The notes under the pieces were generated by a model. That model did not search any database. It was not told where the DNA came from and was given only the letters and a program-made list of their open reading frames with translations. From Catalinimonas sp038039535 (GTDB taxonomy: Bacteria; Bacteroidota; Bacteroidia; Cytophagales; Cyclobacteriaceae), in NCBI RefSeq assembly GCF_038039535.1, contig NZ_JBBPHP010000025.1:39864-103863 (forward strand): a DNA stretch of 64,000 nt, written 5' to 3'. A program made the translations under genes and the position numbers. Positions 35,417 through 43,939 of this stretch are shown here, in pieces (within the stretch, counting starts at the first letter, position 1; each line of letters begins with the position of its first letter).

Positions 35417-35644
35417 ATGAAGGTAAAAAAACTTTCCACCCTTACATGTCCGGTTTGTAAATATCAAGTTTTGAAAAGGATGCCTCTGGAAAAATCAGTT
35501 TCGGAGTTTGTATGCTTGAACTGCTCCTCAACCATCAAAGTAAAAGAGTATGAATGCTGTGTGTTCTGTACTTATGGTTCTGTAACATGCCCAAGAGTAC
35601 AAATATGGAGGCTTCTGAGAAATAGACTGGATAAAAATCTATAA
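35417..35644 (+). CDS. GDCCVxC-type Cys-rich small protein
   Basis: 75 residues. The order is a zinc-ribbon-like CPVCKY, a second CLNC, then ECCVFCTYGSVTCPRVQ. The last part matches the GDCCVxC family of putative selenoproteins, in which one of these positions can be selenocysteine; here every position is Cys and the leading GD is YE. The usual length is about 70 residues, so it appears complete. It may act as a thiol redox or metal-binding protein. It is isolated between a decayed SDR gene and a DUF2231 gene. Confidence 0.78.
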   Translation: MKVKKLSTLTCPVCKYQVLKRMPLEKSVSEFVCLNCSSTIKVKEYECCVFCTYGSVTCPRVQIWRLLRNRLDKNL

Positions 35645-35685
35645 AATATAATAATCACATAAAAACCATTATTTGCAAGCTTAAC

Positions 35686-36342
35686 ATGAAGACACAAGCT
35701 ACTTTGATATTCTCTTTATTTATCCTATTCCTATGTACATATCCACTTCATGCACACGAAGGTGAGAACCATCAACAAACTCAGCAAGAAACTACAGAAC
35801 ATGAGGAAAGCCATCATTCTAAAGATGAAACAAAACAACGAGGTGCCGAACACTCTGGTTCAGGAAAGGTCGGCGCTGATTTTGATGATTTTCCTAATCT
35901 GCACCCCCTTCTTGTTCACTTTCCGATAGTACTGTTAATTTTAGCAGCTATCCTGGGAATATTTAACATTTTTTTCCTGAAACAGGAGTTGAATTGGGTC
36001 TTAACCATCGTAATTTTCGTAGCTACCTTAGGTGCTTACGCAGCAGGGCGTTGGTATCATCCCCACACCCATGACCTCACAGCACAAGCAAAACTGGTGC
36101 TGGAGCAACATGATTTGTATGCTGATTGGACAATTTATCTGTCAATTGCTGCCTTGATAGCACAGCTAATCCACCATTTTATAATCAAAGGAAAACGTTG
36201 GTCTATGGTAGCAGTAGCTCTTATTCTTATCGGAGGTGCATATACTGTAAGTCATGCAGCACATTATGGCTCACAATTAGTATACATTGAAGGAGTAGGG
36301 CCACAGGGAGATTTTTTAGAAACAGGAGCACACAGCCACTAA
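35686..36342 (+). CDS. DUF2231-like membrane protein with His-rich N-terminus
   Basis: 218 residues. A signal peptide (ATLIFSLFILFLCTYPLHA) and a His/Glu-rich segment (residues 20-60, HEESHHSKDE) precede four membrane helices. NLHPLLVHFPIVLLILAAI is the DUF2231 signature. Late residues include AHYGSQLVYIEGVGPQG. DUF2231 proteins are often linked to heme or copper membrane functions, but no activity is proven. The His-rich arm is periplasmic and probably binds metal. Confidence 0.75.
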   Translation: MKTQATLIFSLFILFLCTYPLHAHEGENHQQTQQETTEHEESHHSKDETKQRGAEHSGSGKVGADFDDFPNLHPLLVHFPIVLLILAAILGIFNIFFLKQELNWVLTIVIFVATLGAYAAGRWYHPHTHDLTAQAKLVLEQHDLYADWTIYLSIAALIAQLIHHFIIKGKRWSMVAVALILIGGAYTVSHAAHYGSQLVYIEGVGPQGDFLETGAHSH

Positions 36343-36387
36343 ACATGGCAATTGACTTTAAGCCTCCTAGATTTAGGATCTAAAATA

Positions 36388-36421
36388 ATTTCATACAAAA
36401 AATACAGAATTCTGAACATTT
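36388..36421 (+). repeat. 34-bp direct repeat, copy B
   Basis: Same-orientation match to 31255-31288 at about 30 of 34 positions. It lies 46 bp after the DUF2231 stop and 111 bp before the interrupted ORF at 36532. Together the two copies bracket the multicopper oxidase to DUF2231 segment. Confidence 0.7.
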
Positions 36422-36531
36422 CTAGAGGCAAATTACCAAACAATTAAGTGGCTATTATTTTATTATGCTCTGAGCTAATGGTTTAGATATTAATGCAGAA
36501 GCATTTCTACCGCGCTGAATCATGTATTTCT

Positions 36532-36915
36532 ATGGAATACAATCATAGTATAAACAGAAGGTACAGTAAACTTAGCTTTGATGAAGTGGTACGCAAATCA
36601 AAATATTGACTGATACAGGCAGAGTTTGACACCATCCATGAATATATACTGGATGAATATTACTATCAGCTAATTGAGGAGGAAGTAGGTCGTTCTATTG
36701 TACTTGCAGCAGATAAATCGGAATTATCTGAAATAAGTGATTTAGCACTTTCATCATGCAATGATATCATCATAGAGGAAGCAAAGAGACAGTTTGTTGA
36801 AATAACATTAGTTGGCCCAAATGCTCTGGCAATTATGGGTAATCCTAAAGCTACTACCCCAAAAGATGACAGGATAAAAAGACAATTTGAGACCATTTTG
36901 AATTATGTAGAATAA
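36532..36915 (+). pseudogene. Unrecognised ORF interrupted by one in-frame TGA
   Basis: An ATG at 36532 opens a frame of 127 codons ending at TAA 36913, broken only by TGA at 36607-36609 (codon 26). Before it: NRRYSKLSFDEVVRKSKY. After it: LIQAEFDTIHEYILDEYYYQ, then AADKSELSEISDLAL and TPKDDRIKRQFETILNYVE. The composition is coherent for a soluble acidic helical protein. No family is recognised. It could be a broken gene, a gene starting after the stop at an unusual codon, or chance. A shorter frame on the other strand (36666-36896) is judged a shadow. Confidence 0.4.
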
Positions 36916-36929
36916 TTAACTTCTAGCTC

Positions 36930-37532
36930 ATGAAGCTCTCATATACAGGTATTTACATCGTCATTGTTATCAGTTTTACCATTATCGTAGCGAATTGTGT
37001 TGGAACAGAAAAAGAGCAGGAACAGAAAGAGAATGAAATGATGGGGGAAGGGATGGTAGGGGGTAATGAAATGATGAATGAAGAAATGCGAAAGGCCATG
37101 ATGTCTGGCAAGATGGACGAGAGTATGATGGGTGATATGCGCAACATTCATCAGCTGTTAACAAATCATGAGAAAATCCAACGCCGGGTTGAAAACCTGG
37201 ACAATGGCGTCAAAACCTGGACAGAATCCAATGATCCTGAGCTGGTACCAGTTATACAAACTCATGTACGACAAATGAAAGAAAGAGTAGAGAACAATCG
37301 CCCGATTCGGCAGATGGACCCACTTTTCAGGCAAATTTTTGAACATGCTGATGAGATTAAAATGCAAATTGAAAATACAGAAAGAGGCGTATATGTACTG
37401 GAAACCTCCGATAATCCTCAGGTAGTAAAATTGATACAACAACACGCCCAGCGAGCAGTAAGTGAATTTGTAGAACAGGGTATGTCCCGTGCTATGGAAG
37501 CTACTCCTTTACCTGATGGATACGAGCAATAA
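36930..37532 (+). CDS. Met-rich lipoprotein-like protein with internal repeat
   Basis: 200 residues. An N-terminal hydrophobic segment ends at IIVANC, a possible lipobox. Residues 35-75 are rich in Met, Glu and Gly (GNEMMNEEMRKAMMSGKM), as in copper-binding stretches. The helical body has two similar units: ENLDNGVKTWTESNDPELVP and ENTERGVYVLETSDNPQVVK, each followed by a His-containing helix (IQTHVRQM, IQQHAQRA). Probably a periplasmic copper-binding protein; the family is not named. Confidence 0.7.
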   Translation: MKLSYTGIYIVIVISFTIIVANCVGTEKEQEQKENEMMGEGMVGGNEMMNEEMRKAMMSGKMDESMMGDMRNIHQLLTNHEKIQRRVENLDNGVKTWTESNDPELVPVIQTHVRQMKERVENNRPIRQMDPLFRQIFEHADEIKMQIENTERGVYVLETSDNPQVVKLIQQHAQRAVSEFVEQGMSRAMEATPLPDGYEQ

Positions 37533-37560
37533 GATGTTATAACAAAAAATTTCATAAATA

Positions 37561-37680
37561 ATGATGAATCAAAACGATATGGGTATGGGAGGTGGAATCT
37601 GGATGTGGGTGTTTGGCATCTTGATTTTTATCGTGCTTGTTTTGCTGATTATGTGGATGATAAAGCAAATCAGGAAATAG
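37561..37680 (+). CDS. 39-residue Met/Trp-rich membrane peptide
   Basis: The peptide starts MMNQNDMGMGGGIWMWVFG and continues as one hydrophobic helix (ILIFIVLVLLIMWMI) with a basic end (KQIRK). Small Met-rich single-helix proteins of this kind, often shortened SHOCT-type relatives, are frequent in copper loci. It lies between the Met-rich lipoprotein and the SPW protein. It was read directly from sequence because it is under the usual length cut-off. Confidence 0.6.
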   Translation: MMNQNDMGMGGGIWMWVFGILIFIVLVLLIMWMIKQIRK

Positions 37681-37733
37681 TGTTTATCTTATAATAGGCA
37701 TTTAATTTTTTAACCTTATATAAACTGATTTTT

Positions 37734-39266
37734 ATGACAAGTAAAGGTGACAAGCACTCCGGAGGTATGGGTTCCCGTGGAGTAGTCCGCCCTATGGATA
37801 TGCATCAAAATAACAACAACCATCAGAACCATGAAGATGGTGACCACGAACATCATAAGATGGATCAGGAACAACGGCTGCAAATGTTGCACATGCACCA
37901 CCAGCAAACTTTGTGGATCTACTGGATGCTCGTACTTTTAGGTTTCTGGCTGGTTTTGTCGCCCTTGACTTTCAGCTATGGATCAGGAACAGTAGAGCCC
38001 AGCGGGGGGCGGGAAGTTTGGCTTTCATTATCTCAAAGAATTACTGTACTTAAATGGAGCGACATCATCAGTGGATTACTGCTGATTTTTTTTGGTTGGC
38101 GCTCACTCACACCTAACCGCCCTGTGAGCTTATGGCTTTGCTGCTTTATTGGGGTTTGGCTCAACATAGCCCCGGTCTTGTTCTGGGCACCTACAGCAGT
38201 AGCTTACCTCAACGATACCCTGGTTGGTGCTTTGGTAATTGCCTTGACTATCCTGATACCAGGAATGCCCAACATGATTATGTACATGAAAATGGGTTCA
38301 CAGGTACCTCCAGGGTGGAGCTATAACCCTTCCAGTTGGCCCCAACGTTGGATTATGATTGTACTTGCTTTTGCCGGATGGATAGTATCCCGTTACCTGG
38401 GGGCTTTTCAGTTGGGTTATATAGATCAGGTATGGGACCCTTTCTTTGGTGAAGGGAGCCGTTTGGTACTCAACTCCAACATGTCTCACTCATTGCCAGT
38501 CTCTGACGGTGCATTAGGTTCTTTAGCTTATACCTTTGAGTTTTTGATGGGTTGGATGGGAAGCCCTTCCCGCTGGCGCACCATGCCCTGGATGGTAGCT
38601 TTATTTGGTATTCTGGTAATTCCTCTCGGCCTGGTTCATATCTTCCTGGTGATTTCTCAACCGGTAATTGTAGGGTACTGGTGTACCCCCTGTTTGCTGG
38701 CCGCAGCTATCATGTTGCCCATGATTCCGCTGGAGTTTGATGAGGTTATAGCAATGGGGCAGCACATGGTGCAGGCCAAACGAAGAGGCGATAACTTCTG
38801 GAAAGTATTCTGGAAAGGTGGTGAACCTGTAGAACATAATCAGGATGAACGTTCTCCTAAATTGATGGATCTTCCTCAAAGTCCCTGGAAAGTATTTAAA
38901 GCCTCGGTGTGGGGCATGTCTGTTCCCTGGACATTGGCTATTTCTACCCTTCTCGGTGCCTGGTTAATGTTTGCTCCGGCTGCATTTGGAGTTAGCATAG
39001 AAACTTCAGCAGCCGACATCAACCATCTGGGAGGTTCATTAATAATAGTGGTCTCTGTGATATGTATGGGAGAAGTAGTGAGAAGGGGGCGTTATCTTAA
39101 TGTCTTGTTGGGCTTAGCATTAGCTGTAATTCCCTGGTTTTTGCAGGATAGTAATTTTGCTTTAAACCTGAGCAGTGCTATTACAGGGCTGCTTGTCGCC
39201 GGACTTGCTATACCACGAGGTCCTAAAAAAGAAAGCTATGGCCTATGGGATAAGTATGTAAAATAG
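37734..39266 (+). CDS. SPW-repeat/VKOR-like polytopic membrane protein
   Basis: 510 residues. A His/Asn-rich N-terminus (about 1-60, HHKMDQEQ) precedes about twelve helices. SPW-type motifs appear as FWLVLSPLTF, VWLNIAPVLFW and AWLMFAPAAFGV. The middle contains GYWCTPCLLAAA, a CxxC in a membrane helix like vitamin K epoxide reductase-type thiol oxidoreductases. The protein may handle thiol redox at the membrane. It is followed by a strong terminator, so it ends its transcript. Confidence 0.78.
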   Translation: MTSKGDKHSGGMGSRGVVRPMDMHQNNNNHQNHEDGDHEHHKMDQEQRLQMLHMHHQQTLWIYWMLVLLGFWLVLSPLTFSYGSGTVEPSGGREVWLSLSQRITVLKWSDIISGLLLIFFGWRSLTPNRPVSLWLCCFIGVWLNIAPVLFWAPTAVAYLNDTLVGALVIALTILIPGMPNMIMYMKMGSQVPPGWSYNPSSWPQRWIMIVLAFAGWIVSRYLGAFQLGYIDQVWDPFFGEGSRLVLNSNMSHSLPVSDGALGSLAYTFEFLMGWMGSPSRWRTMPWMVALFGILVIPLGLVHIFLVISQPVIVGYWCTPCLLAAAIMLPMIPLEFDEVIAMGQHMVQAKRRGDNFWKVFWKGGEPVEHNQDERSPKLMDLPQSPWKVFKASVWGMSVPWTLAISTLLGAWLMFAPAAFGVSIETSAADINHLGGSLIIVVSVICMGEVVRRGRYLNVLLGLALAVIPWFLQDSNFALNLSSAITGLLVAGLAIPRGPKKESYGLWDKYVK

Positions 39267-39277
39267 TTTTGGAGTTT

Positions 39278-39324
39278 AGCTGCAAGCTCTCTGTGTATCA
39301 TTATACTGAAGCTTGCAGCTTTTT
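39278..39324 (+). terminator. Rho-independent terminator
   Basis: A perfect 11-bp stem (AGCTGCAAGCT / AGCTTGCAGCT) with a 21-nt loop is followed by TTTT. It lies 12 bp after the SPW gene stop and separates the copper-related transcript from the methyltransferase gene. Confidence 0.85.
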
Positions 39325-39347
39325 AGCGCAAAAGACATCTAATAAAA

Positions 39348-39968
39348 ATGTCAGTCAACTACTTCATAAATATAGCAGACTCCTATGATAAGAAATGGAA
39401 GAGCTATACAGACAATACATTAGAAAAAGCCTTTCAGTACTTCCCTGAATCGTTGGAAGGAAAAACCATACTTGATTTTGGCTGTGGCACAGGTGAGCTG
39501 ATCAGAAGGACATTGGAAAAACATCCTAATCTGGGTCATATTACGGGTTATGATCCTGTAGAAAATATGTTGCAACAGGCCCGGAAGAAAATTCAACATC
39601 TCCCTGGGTACTTAAGAGATAAGGTAAAACTGCAAAATCAAAAAAACTTTGAGAATAAATATGACCTCATAGTATCTACAAGTGTCTTCCATTATCTTCA
39701 GCACCCTGATTCAGAGATGGTCAACCTTAAAGCACACTTGCAAAAAGACGGCATGTTGATCTTGTTAGATTATATAAAAAGCGGATTTCTAGCAAAGTAC
39801 TTTGAATGGGCTATCAAACGCATAGACAACATGCATCATAAAGTTTATAGTCCTCATCAAATTCAAGAAATTCTTGGAAGAGCAGGTTTTAAAATTATCA
39901 GTAGTGAAAAATTTAAGATTACTTTTTTCTGGAAAGGCGTTGTAGTTTGCGCTACCAATGAAGAGTAA
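39348..39968 (+). CDS. Class I SAM-dependent methyltransferase
   Basis: 206 residues. Motif I is ILDFGCGTGELIRR, then TGYDPVENML for motif II, and YDLIVSTSVFHYLQ for motif IV. The fold is a standard SAM methyltransferase of UbiE/COQ5 or Methyltransf_25 type. The substrate is unknown. It precedes a potassium-channel-like gene by 27 bp and a glycosidase gene, forming a possible three-gene unit. Confidence 0.85.
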   Translation: MSVNYFINIADSYDKKWKSYTDNTLEKAFQYFPESLEGKTILDFGCGTGELIRRTLEKHPNLGHITGYDPVENMLQQARKKIQHLPGYLRDKVKLQNQKNFENKYDLIVSTSVFHYLQHPDSEMVNLKAHLQKDGMLILLDYIKSGFLAKYFEWAIKRIDNMHHKVYSPHQIQEILGRAGFKIISSEKFKITFFWKGVVVCATNEE

Positions 39969-39995
39969 ATTTCCGGATAAAAAGATTCCATACCA

Positions 39996-41021
39996 ATGAA
40001 TGTGATCATATTTTTAGTGGGTTTATGCATCATATTGATAACCGCACACGACTTTTTTTATACTACCCTTTCTTCCAATGGAGCTGGAATAATCACGCAT
40101 AAGATCACTAAAGCTATCTGGAGCTTGTTTCTAAAAGTAAGCAAGCTATGGGGTAACAGAAGCGTATTGAAATTCTCTGGGATTACCATCATGCTATTTC
40201 TATTTAGCATGTGGATCATACTGCTCTGGATAGGTTTGTTTGTCATGCTGATCAGTGAAGAAATTTCCGTAGTCACCTCTAGCAAAGAACTATCAGCTAG
40301 CCTGCTTGATAAGTTTTATTATAGTGGTTATGTTTTGTCAACCATGGGAAATGGCGACTTCAAACCGGGAGCTAAACTTTGGCAGGTCATTACTGCTGTT
40401 TTTTCGTTTGCAGGTTTCATTTTTATCACCACCGGTATCAGCTACATCATTTCTGTTTCTTCTGCTATCATCAACAAGCGAACGCTGAGCCTTACCATCA
40501 GTAACCTGGGTAACACCCCCCAGCAAATATTGCTTAATACCTGGAATGGAAATGATTTCTCCCGCCTGCTCACCTATGTTCCTCAACTTCAGCAGCAGAT
40601 CAACAGTCATGTTCAGAATCACATGGCATTTCCGGTTTTACATTTTTTTCATACCGGCCGGAAGAAAGATGCTATAGCTGTCAATATCACTAATCTGGAT
40701 GAAGCACTCAGTATAGTTTTGTTATTTGGTGAACCTGACAAAACCAATCAAGGGCTTAGGGATGATGTACATCCTTTGAGAGATGCTTTGTACTTTTATC
40801 TTGCTTCATTAAAAGGCCCTTTCATTCAAGCCACTGATGGTGAACAGGCTTTTCCCAACCTTTCTTCATTAGAGGGAATGCCCATTAAACCGTCTATATC
40901 CGCAGATGAGATAAAAAATAATTATGATACTATAAAACAAAGAAGAATGTTGCTTTCCGGTTTATTACAAAATGGCGGATGGAATTGGCAAGACATTTAC
41001 CCTTCAGAAAACGAGCAATAA
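39996..41021 (+). CDS. Potassium-channel-like two-pore-helix membrane protein
   Basis: 341 residues. N-terminal helix, second helix (ITIMLFLFSMWIILLWIGLF), a pore segment with the selectivity filter-like STMGNGDFKPG, and a further helix (VITAVFSFAGFIFITTGISY). The filter TMGNGD fits the TxGxGD pattern of K+ channels. The C-terminal half (about 160-341) is cytoplasmic with no recognised RCK/TrkA signature. It probably conducts K+ or a related ion. The glycosidase start is 1 bp after its stop. Confidence 0.82.
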   Translation: MNVIIFLVGLCIILITAHDFFYTTLSSNGAGIITHKITKAIWSLFLKVSKLWGNRSVLKFSGITIMLFLFSMWIILLWIGLFVMLISEEISVVTSSKELSASLLDKFYYSGYVLSTMGNGDFKPGAKLWQVITAVFSFAGFIFITTGISYIISVSSAIINKRTLSLTISNLGNTPQQILLNTWNGNDFSRLLTYVPQLQQQINSHVQNHMAFPVLHFFHTGRKKDAIAVNITNLDEALSIVLLFGEPDKTNQGLRDDVHPLRDALYFYLASLKGPFIQATDGEQAFPNLSSLEGMPIKPSISADEIKNNYDTIKQRRMLLSGLLQNGGWNWQDIYPSENEQ

Positions 41022-41022
41022 A

Positions 41023-42312
41023 ATGACAGAAAATGAAATTCGTAAGAAAGCCAGGGAAGTGATGTATGAAAATATGGTCACTGGTTATTCCAAGTCAACC
41101 AATACTCATTTTCATTATACCAAACCTTCACCGGGCACATACCCTTTTCAGTTTTTTTGGGACACATGCCTGCATGTTTTCATCCTTTCTGCTTTAGGCG
41201 AGCATGATATGGCTAAAAAACACCTTATTAGTCTCTTTGCTTTGCAGGAAGAAAATGGGTTTGTGGGACATATGATCTATTGGAACAATATAACACCCGG
41301 TAGATTTACCGATATCTTTCAGTCTCGCCCCGGCCTGAAATGGAAGTTGTTCAAAACCCATATGAGTGCTTTAATCCAGCCTCCTTTAGTAGCTCAGGCT
41401 GTAGCGAAAGTTTATCATGACACTGGCGATCGCGAATTTCTTGAACTTATGCTGCCCAAACTAAAGAAATATTATCACTGGCTGGCTATCAACAGAGATT
41501 TTGAGGGCGATGGATTGCTCTCTATTATTTCTCCTTTTGAGTCAGGAATAGATTGGAAACCAACTTTTGATGTAGTGGTAGGTTTTCCGCAGAAAAAAGC
41601 AGACTGGAGGCTATTTTGGAGAGTGATATGGGTAGATGTGCGTAATTTCTGGCATCGCTACAATACTGAATCACTCTACAATAAAGATTATTTCATAGTC
41701 AAAGATGCAGGATTCAATACAATCTATGCCCAAAACCTAAGGGCATTAGCTGAGCTATGCGAGGAGCTTGATGATCCGGATGCAGATACCTTCAGATCCA
41801 GGGCTAGCCAAACCATACAAAGCATGATCAGTATCATGTATGAAGACAAGACAGCAGCTTTTTATGATGTATATGGCAAAGCAAATACAAAAATCCGGAT
41901 ATTGACTCCCACAATTTTTTTTCCAGTAGTGATCAAAGGCATGCCTGATGAAATTTGCAAAAAAGTAATAGATACTCATTTTTTTAACAAAACAGAATTT
42001 GACGTGCCTTTTCCAATTCCTTCAGTGGCTAAAAACCATCCTTCTTTCAATCCTACAGAGTCCCTATATATCTGGAGAGGGCCTACCTGGATTTTATTTA
42101 ACTGGTTTATGCACCAATTCTTACTAGAAAAAAATTATAAAGAAGAAGCTCACCTCTTGGTAGAAAGTATCCAAAAACTGATCAAAAAAAGCGGTTTCAG
42201 GGAGTATTATCACCCTTTTACAGGTGAAGGCTATGGTGCAAATGATTTCACATGGGCCGGATTAGTCGTAAATATGATGAATATGGAAGTAGAATATAAA
42301 AGAAAAGAATAA
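41023..42312 (+). CDS. Trehalase-like (MGH1-type) glycoside hydrolase
   Basis: 429 residues from the ATG at 41023. The (alpha/alpha)6 family motifs are present: FFWDTCLHVFILSAL, LIQPPLVAQAVAKVY, GLLSIISPFESGIDWKPTFD and WRGPTWILFNWFMHQFL. The likely catalytic acids are in ESGIDW and the later YHPFTGEG block. No signal peptide, so it is cytoplasmic. The substrate is likely trehalose, mannosylglycerate or glucosylglycerate, compatible solutes; this would fit the neighbouring ion channel in osmotic control, by inference. Confidence 0.82.
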   Translation: MTENEIRKKAREVMYENMVTGYSKSTNTHFHYTKPSPGTYPFQFFWDTCLHVFILSALGEHDMAKKHLISLFALQEENGFVGHMIYWNNITPGRFTDIFQSRPGLKWKLFKTHMSALIQPPLVAQAVAKVYHDTGDREFLELMLPKLKKYYHWLAINRDFEGDGLLSIISPFESGIDWKPTFDVVVGFPQKKADWRLFWRVIWVDVRNFWHRYNTESLYNKDYFIVKDAGFNTIYAQNLRALAELCEELDDPDADTFRSRASQTIQSMISIMYEDKTAAFYDVYGKANTKIRILTPTIFFPVVIKGMPDEICKKVIDTHFFNKTEFDVPFPIPSVAKNHPSFNPTESLYIWRGPTWILFNWFMHQFLLEKNYKEEAHLLVESIQKLIKKSGFREYYHPFTGEGYGANDFTWAGLVVNMMNMEVEYKRKE

Positions 42313-42448
42313 TTGGCCGCGTAGGCCTGTAGAAAATCAATATATCTAAACATAAAACCATAATTTTATACAGCTTATCAATAACAAGTCTTTAAATTAG
42401 AGGTCTATTTTTTAATACATTTTTTTAACATTTAATAATTTTTTTACC

Positions 42449-42772
42449 ATGAGACAACATCAGGATTTTATCCAGAAATTAGCCGAGTGTGCCGCAGCCT
42501 GCGAGTACTGCTCTGACCAATGTTTAAATGAAGATGATATTGCTAAAATGGCTGACTGTATACGTACAGACCATGACTGTGCAGACTCTTGCCATGTAGC
42601 GATTAATTTCGTCGCCAGGGGAAGTAGCCATGCAAAAGAAGCAGTTCGCTTTTGCCAAACCCTCTGTAAAGCTTGCGCTGATGAATGTGACAAGCATGAA
42701 GCTCAACATTGCAAAGAGTGCGCCGAAGCTTGTCGGGCCTGTGAGGAAGCCTGCAAACAGTTCTTAGGCTAA
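42449..42772 (+). CDS. Cys-rich four-helix bundle copper-binding protein (DUF326)
   Basis: 107 residues, with about 14 Cys spaced along helices (ECAAACEYCSDQC, DHDCADSCH, FCQTLCKACADEC, CKECAEACRACEEAC). This is the DUF326/Csp four-helix bundle pattern, in which Cys line the bundle core and hold many Cu+ ions. No signal peptide is visible, which suggests cytoplasmic storage as in Csp3. It stands alone between the glycosidase and egtD. Confidence 0.92.
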   Translation: MRQHQDFIQKLAECAAACEYCSDQCLNEDDIAKMADCIRTDHDCADSCHVAINFVARGSSHAKEAVRFCQTLCKACADECDKHEAQHCKECAEACRACEEACKQFLG

Positions 42773-42794
42773 TCTATTTCTAATCAATACAACT

Positions 42795-42834
42795 ACCTCA
42801 TTATCCAGATAGCTCTAGATTTGGGTAATGAGGT
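42795..42834 (+). terminator. Hairpin after copper-storage gene
   Basis: ACCTCATTA and TAATGAGGT form a perfect 9-bp stem with a 22-nt loop containing extra complementary bases (TCC/GGG), 22 bp after the stop. It is followed by a T-rich stretch. It probably ends the DUF326 transcript. Confidence 0.6.
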
Positions 42835-42900
42835 TCATTTGTTACAGTCATAGATTGTGAGACATAATTTTTTACTACAAAGAGTAATTTTTTAATCACT

Positions 42901-43908
42901 ATGTCTTTAGAAATAACAGAAGCTGTTGAAGAAATCAAATTTCCAAAAGAGACCCATCGGGAATTTGCACAAGACGTATCACAGGGACTAACTGCGGAGC
43001 AAAAGTACTTACCTTCAAAGTACCTGTACAACAAACAAGGAGATCAGATTTTTCAGGAAATCATGGCTATGCCTGAATACTACCTGACACGCTCAGAGTA
43101 CGAAATTTTCTCTAGTCAGAAGTCTGAAATTCTGGAAAAATTCAGTGAGGGAGCAGAGGAATTCCAACTGATTGAATTCGGTGCAGGTGATGGAATGAAA
43201 ACCAAAGTTTTACTGCAGCACTTTGTGGCACAGCAGGCTAACTTCCACTACATCCCTATAGATATTTCGGCCAACATACTGTCAGAACTCACTTCGGAAT
43301 TACAGCGCCATTTGCCAGCATTAGAAGTCCAAGCCATAAGTGATGATTATTTCAGCGCCATTGAGCAACTCAATCACACATATAAAGGAGGAATACGTAA
43401 AGTAGTGTTGTTTCTGGGAGCCAACATAGGCAATTTTAGTGCAGAAGAAGTTAAGAAGTTTTTGCATAAGGTTTCCGAACATATTTCACCCGGTGACCGC
43501 CTGATGATTGGATTTGATCTAAAAAAAGATCCAACTACAATTCTAAATGCTTATTTTGATAAAGGGGGAATTACCAAGAGGTTTGATCTCAATCTGTTAC
43601 ACAGAATTAACGAAGAGTTGGATGCGGATTTTGACCTTCAATCTTTTCAGTATTTCCCCATGTACGATCCTATGGAAGGAGTTGTCCGTAGCTATCTGGT
43701 AAGCCAGCAAGCGCAGGAAGTACATATCAAGGCTTTGGATATTACTGTCCACTTTGAGGCATGGGAAGCAATATATATGGAACAATCCCGGAAATTCAGT
43801 CTCCAGAATATTGATCAATTAGCTCAGGCTACGGGCTTTCAGGTAGTGCATAATTTCTTTGATAGCAAGCGATATTTTACAGATTCGGTGTGGGAATTGA
43901 AAACATGA
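42901..43908 (+). CDS. egtD: L-histidine N-alpha-methyltransferase EgtD-like
   Basis: 335 residues. The N-terminal part has SKYLYNKQGDQIFQEI and PEYYLTRSEYEI, the conserved block of the EgtD/DUF2260 family, then the SAM motif LIEFGAGDGMKT and FLGANIGNFS. EgtD makes hercynine, the first intermediate of ergothioneine. No egtB is present in the window, so the end product is uncertain; hercynine or another trimethylated imidazole may be the purpose. It is 31 bp before nuoA and could share its transcript. Confidence 0.88.
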   Translation: MSLEITEAVEEIKFPKETHREFAQDVSQGLTAEQKYLPSKYLYNKQGDQIFQEIMAMPEYYLTRSEYEIFSSQKSEILEKFSEGAEEFQLIEFGAGDGMKTKVLLQHFVAQQANFHYIPIDISANILSELTSELQRHLPALEVQAISDDYFSAIEQLNHTYKGGIRKVVLFLGANIGNFSAEEVKKFLHKVSEHISPGDRLMIGFDLKKDPTTILNAYFDKGGITKRFDLNLLHRINEELDADFDLQSFQYFPMYDPMEGVVRSYLVSQQAQEVHIKALDITVHFEAWEAIYMEQSRKFSLQNIDQLAQATGFQVVHNFFDSKRYFTDSVWELKT

Positions 43909-43939
43909 ACTTCAAAACGTATCAATAATTTATCAAACT

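Noticed and set aside
29393..36609. Genome-wide reassignment of TGA to Trp or Sec
   Set aside because: Many genes in the window, such as nuoH, nuoM, cusA and cusB, end at TGA with correct lengths, and no SECIS-like hairpin was recognised after the two TGA codons.
36666..36896. Minus-strand 76-codon frame
   Set aside because: Opposes the more coherent plus-strand frame at 36532 and has Ser-rich shadow composition.
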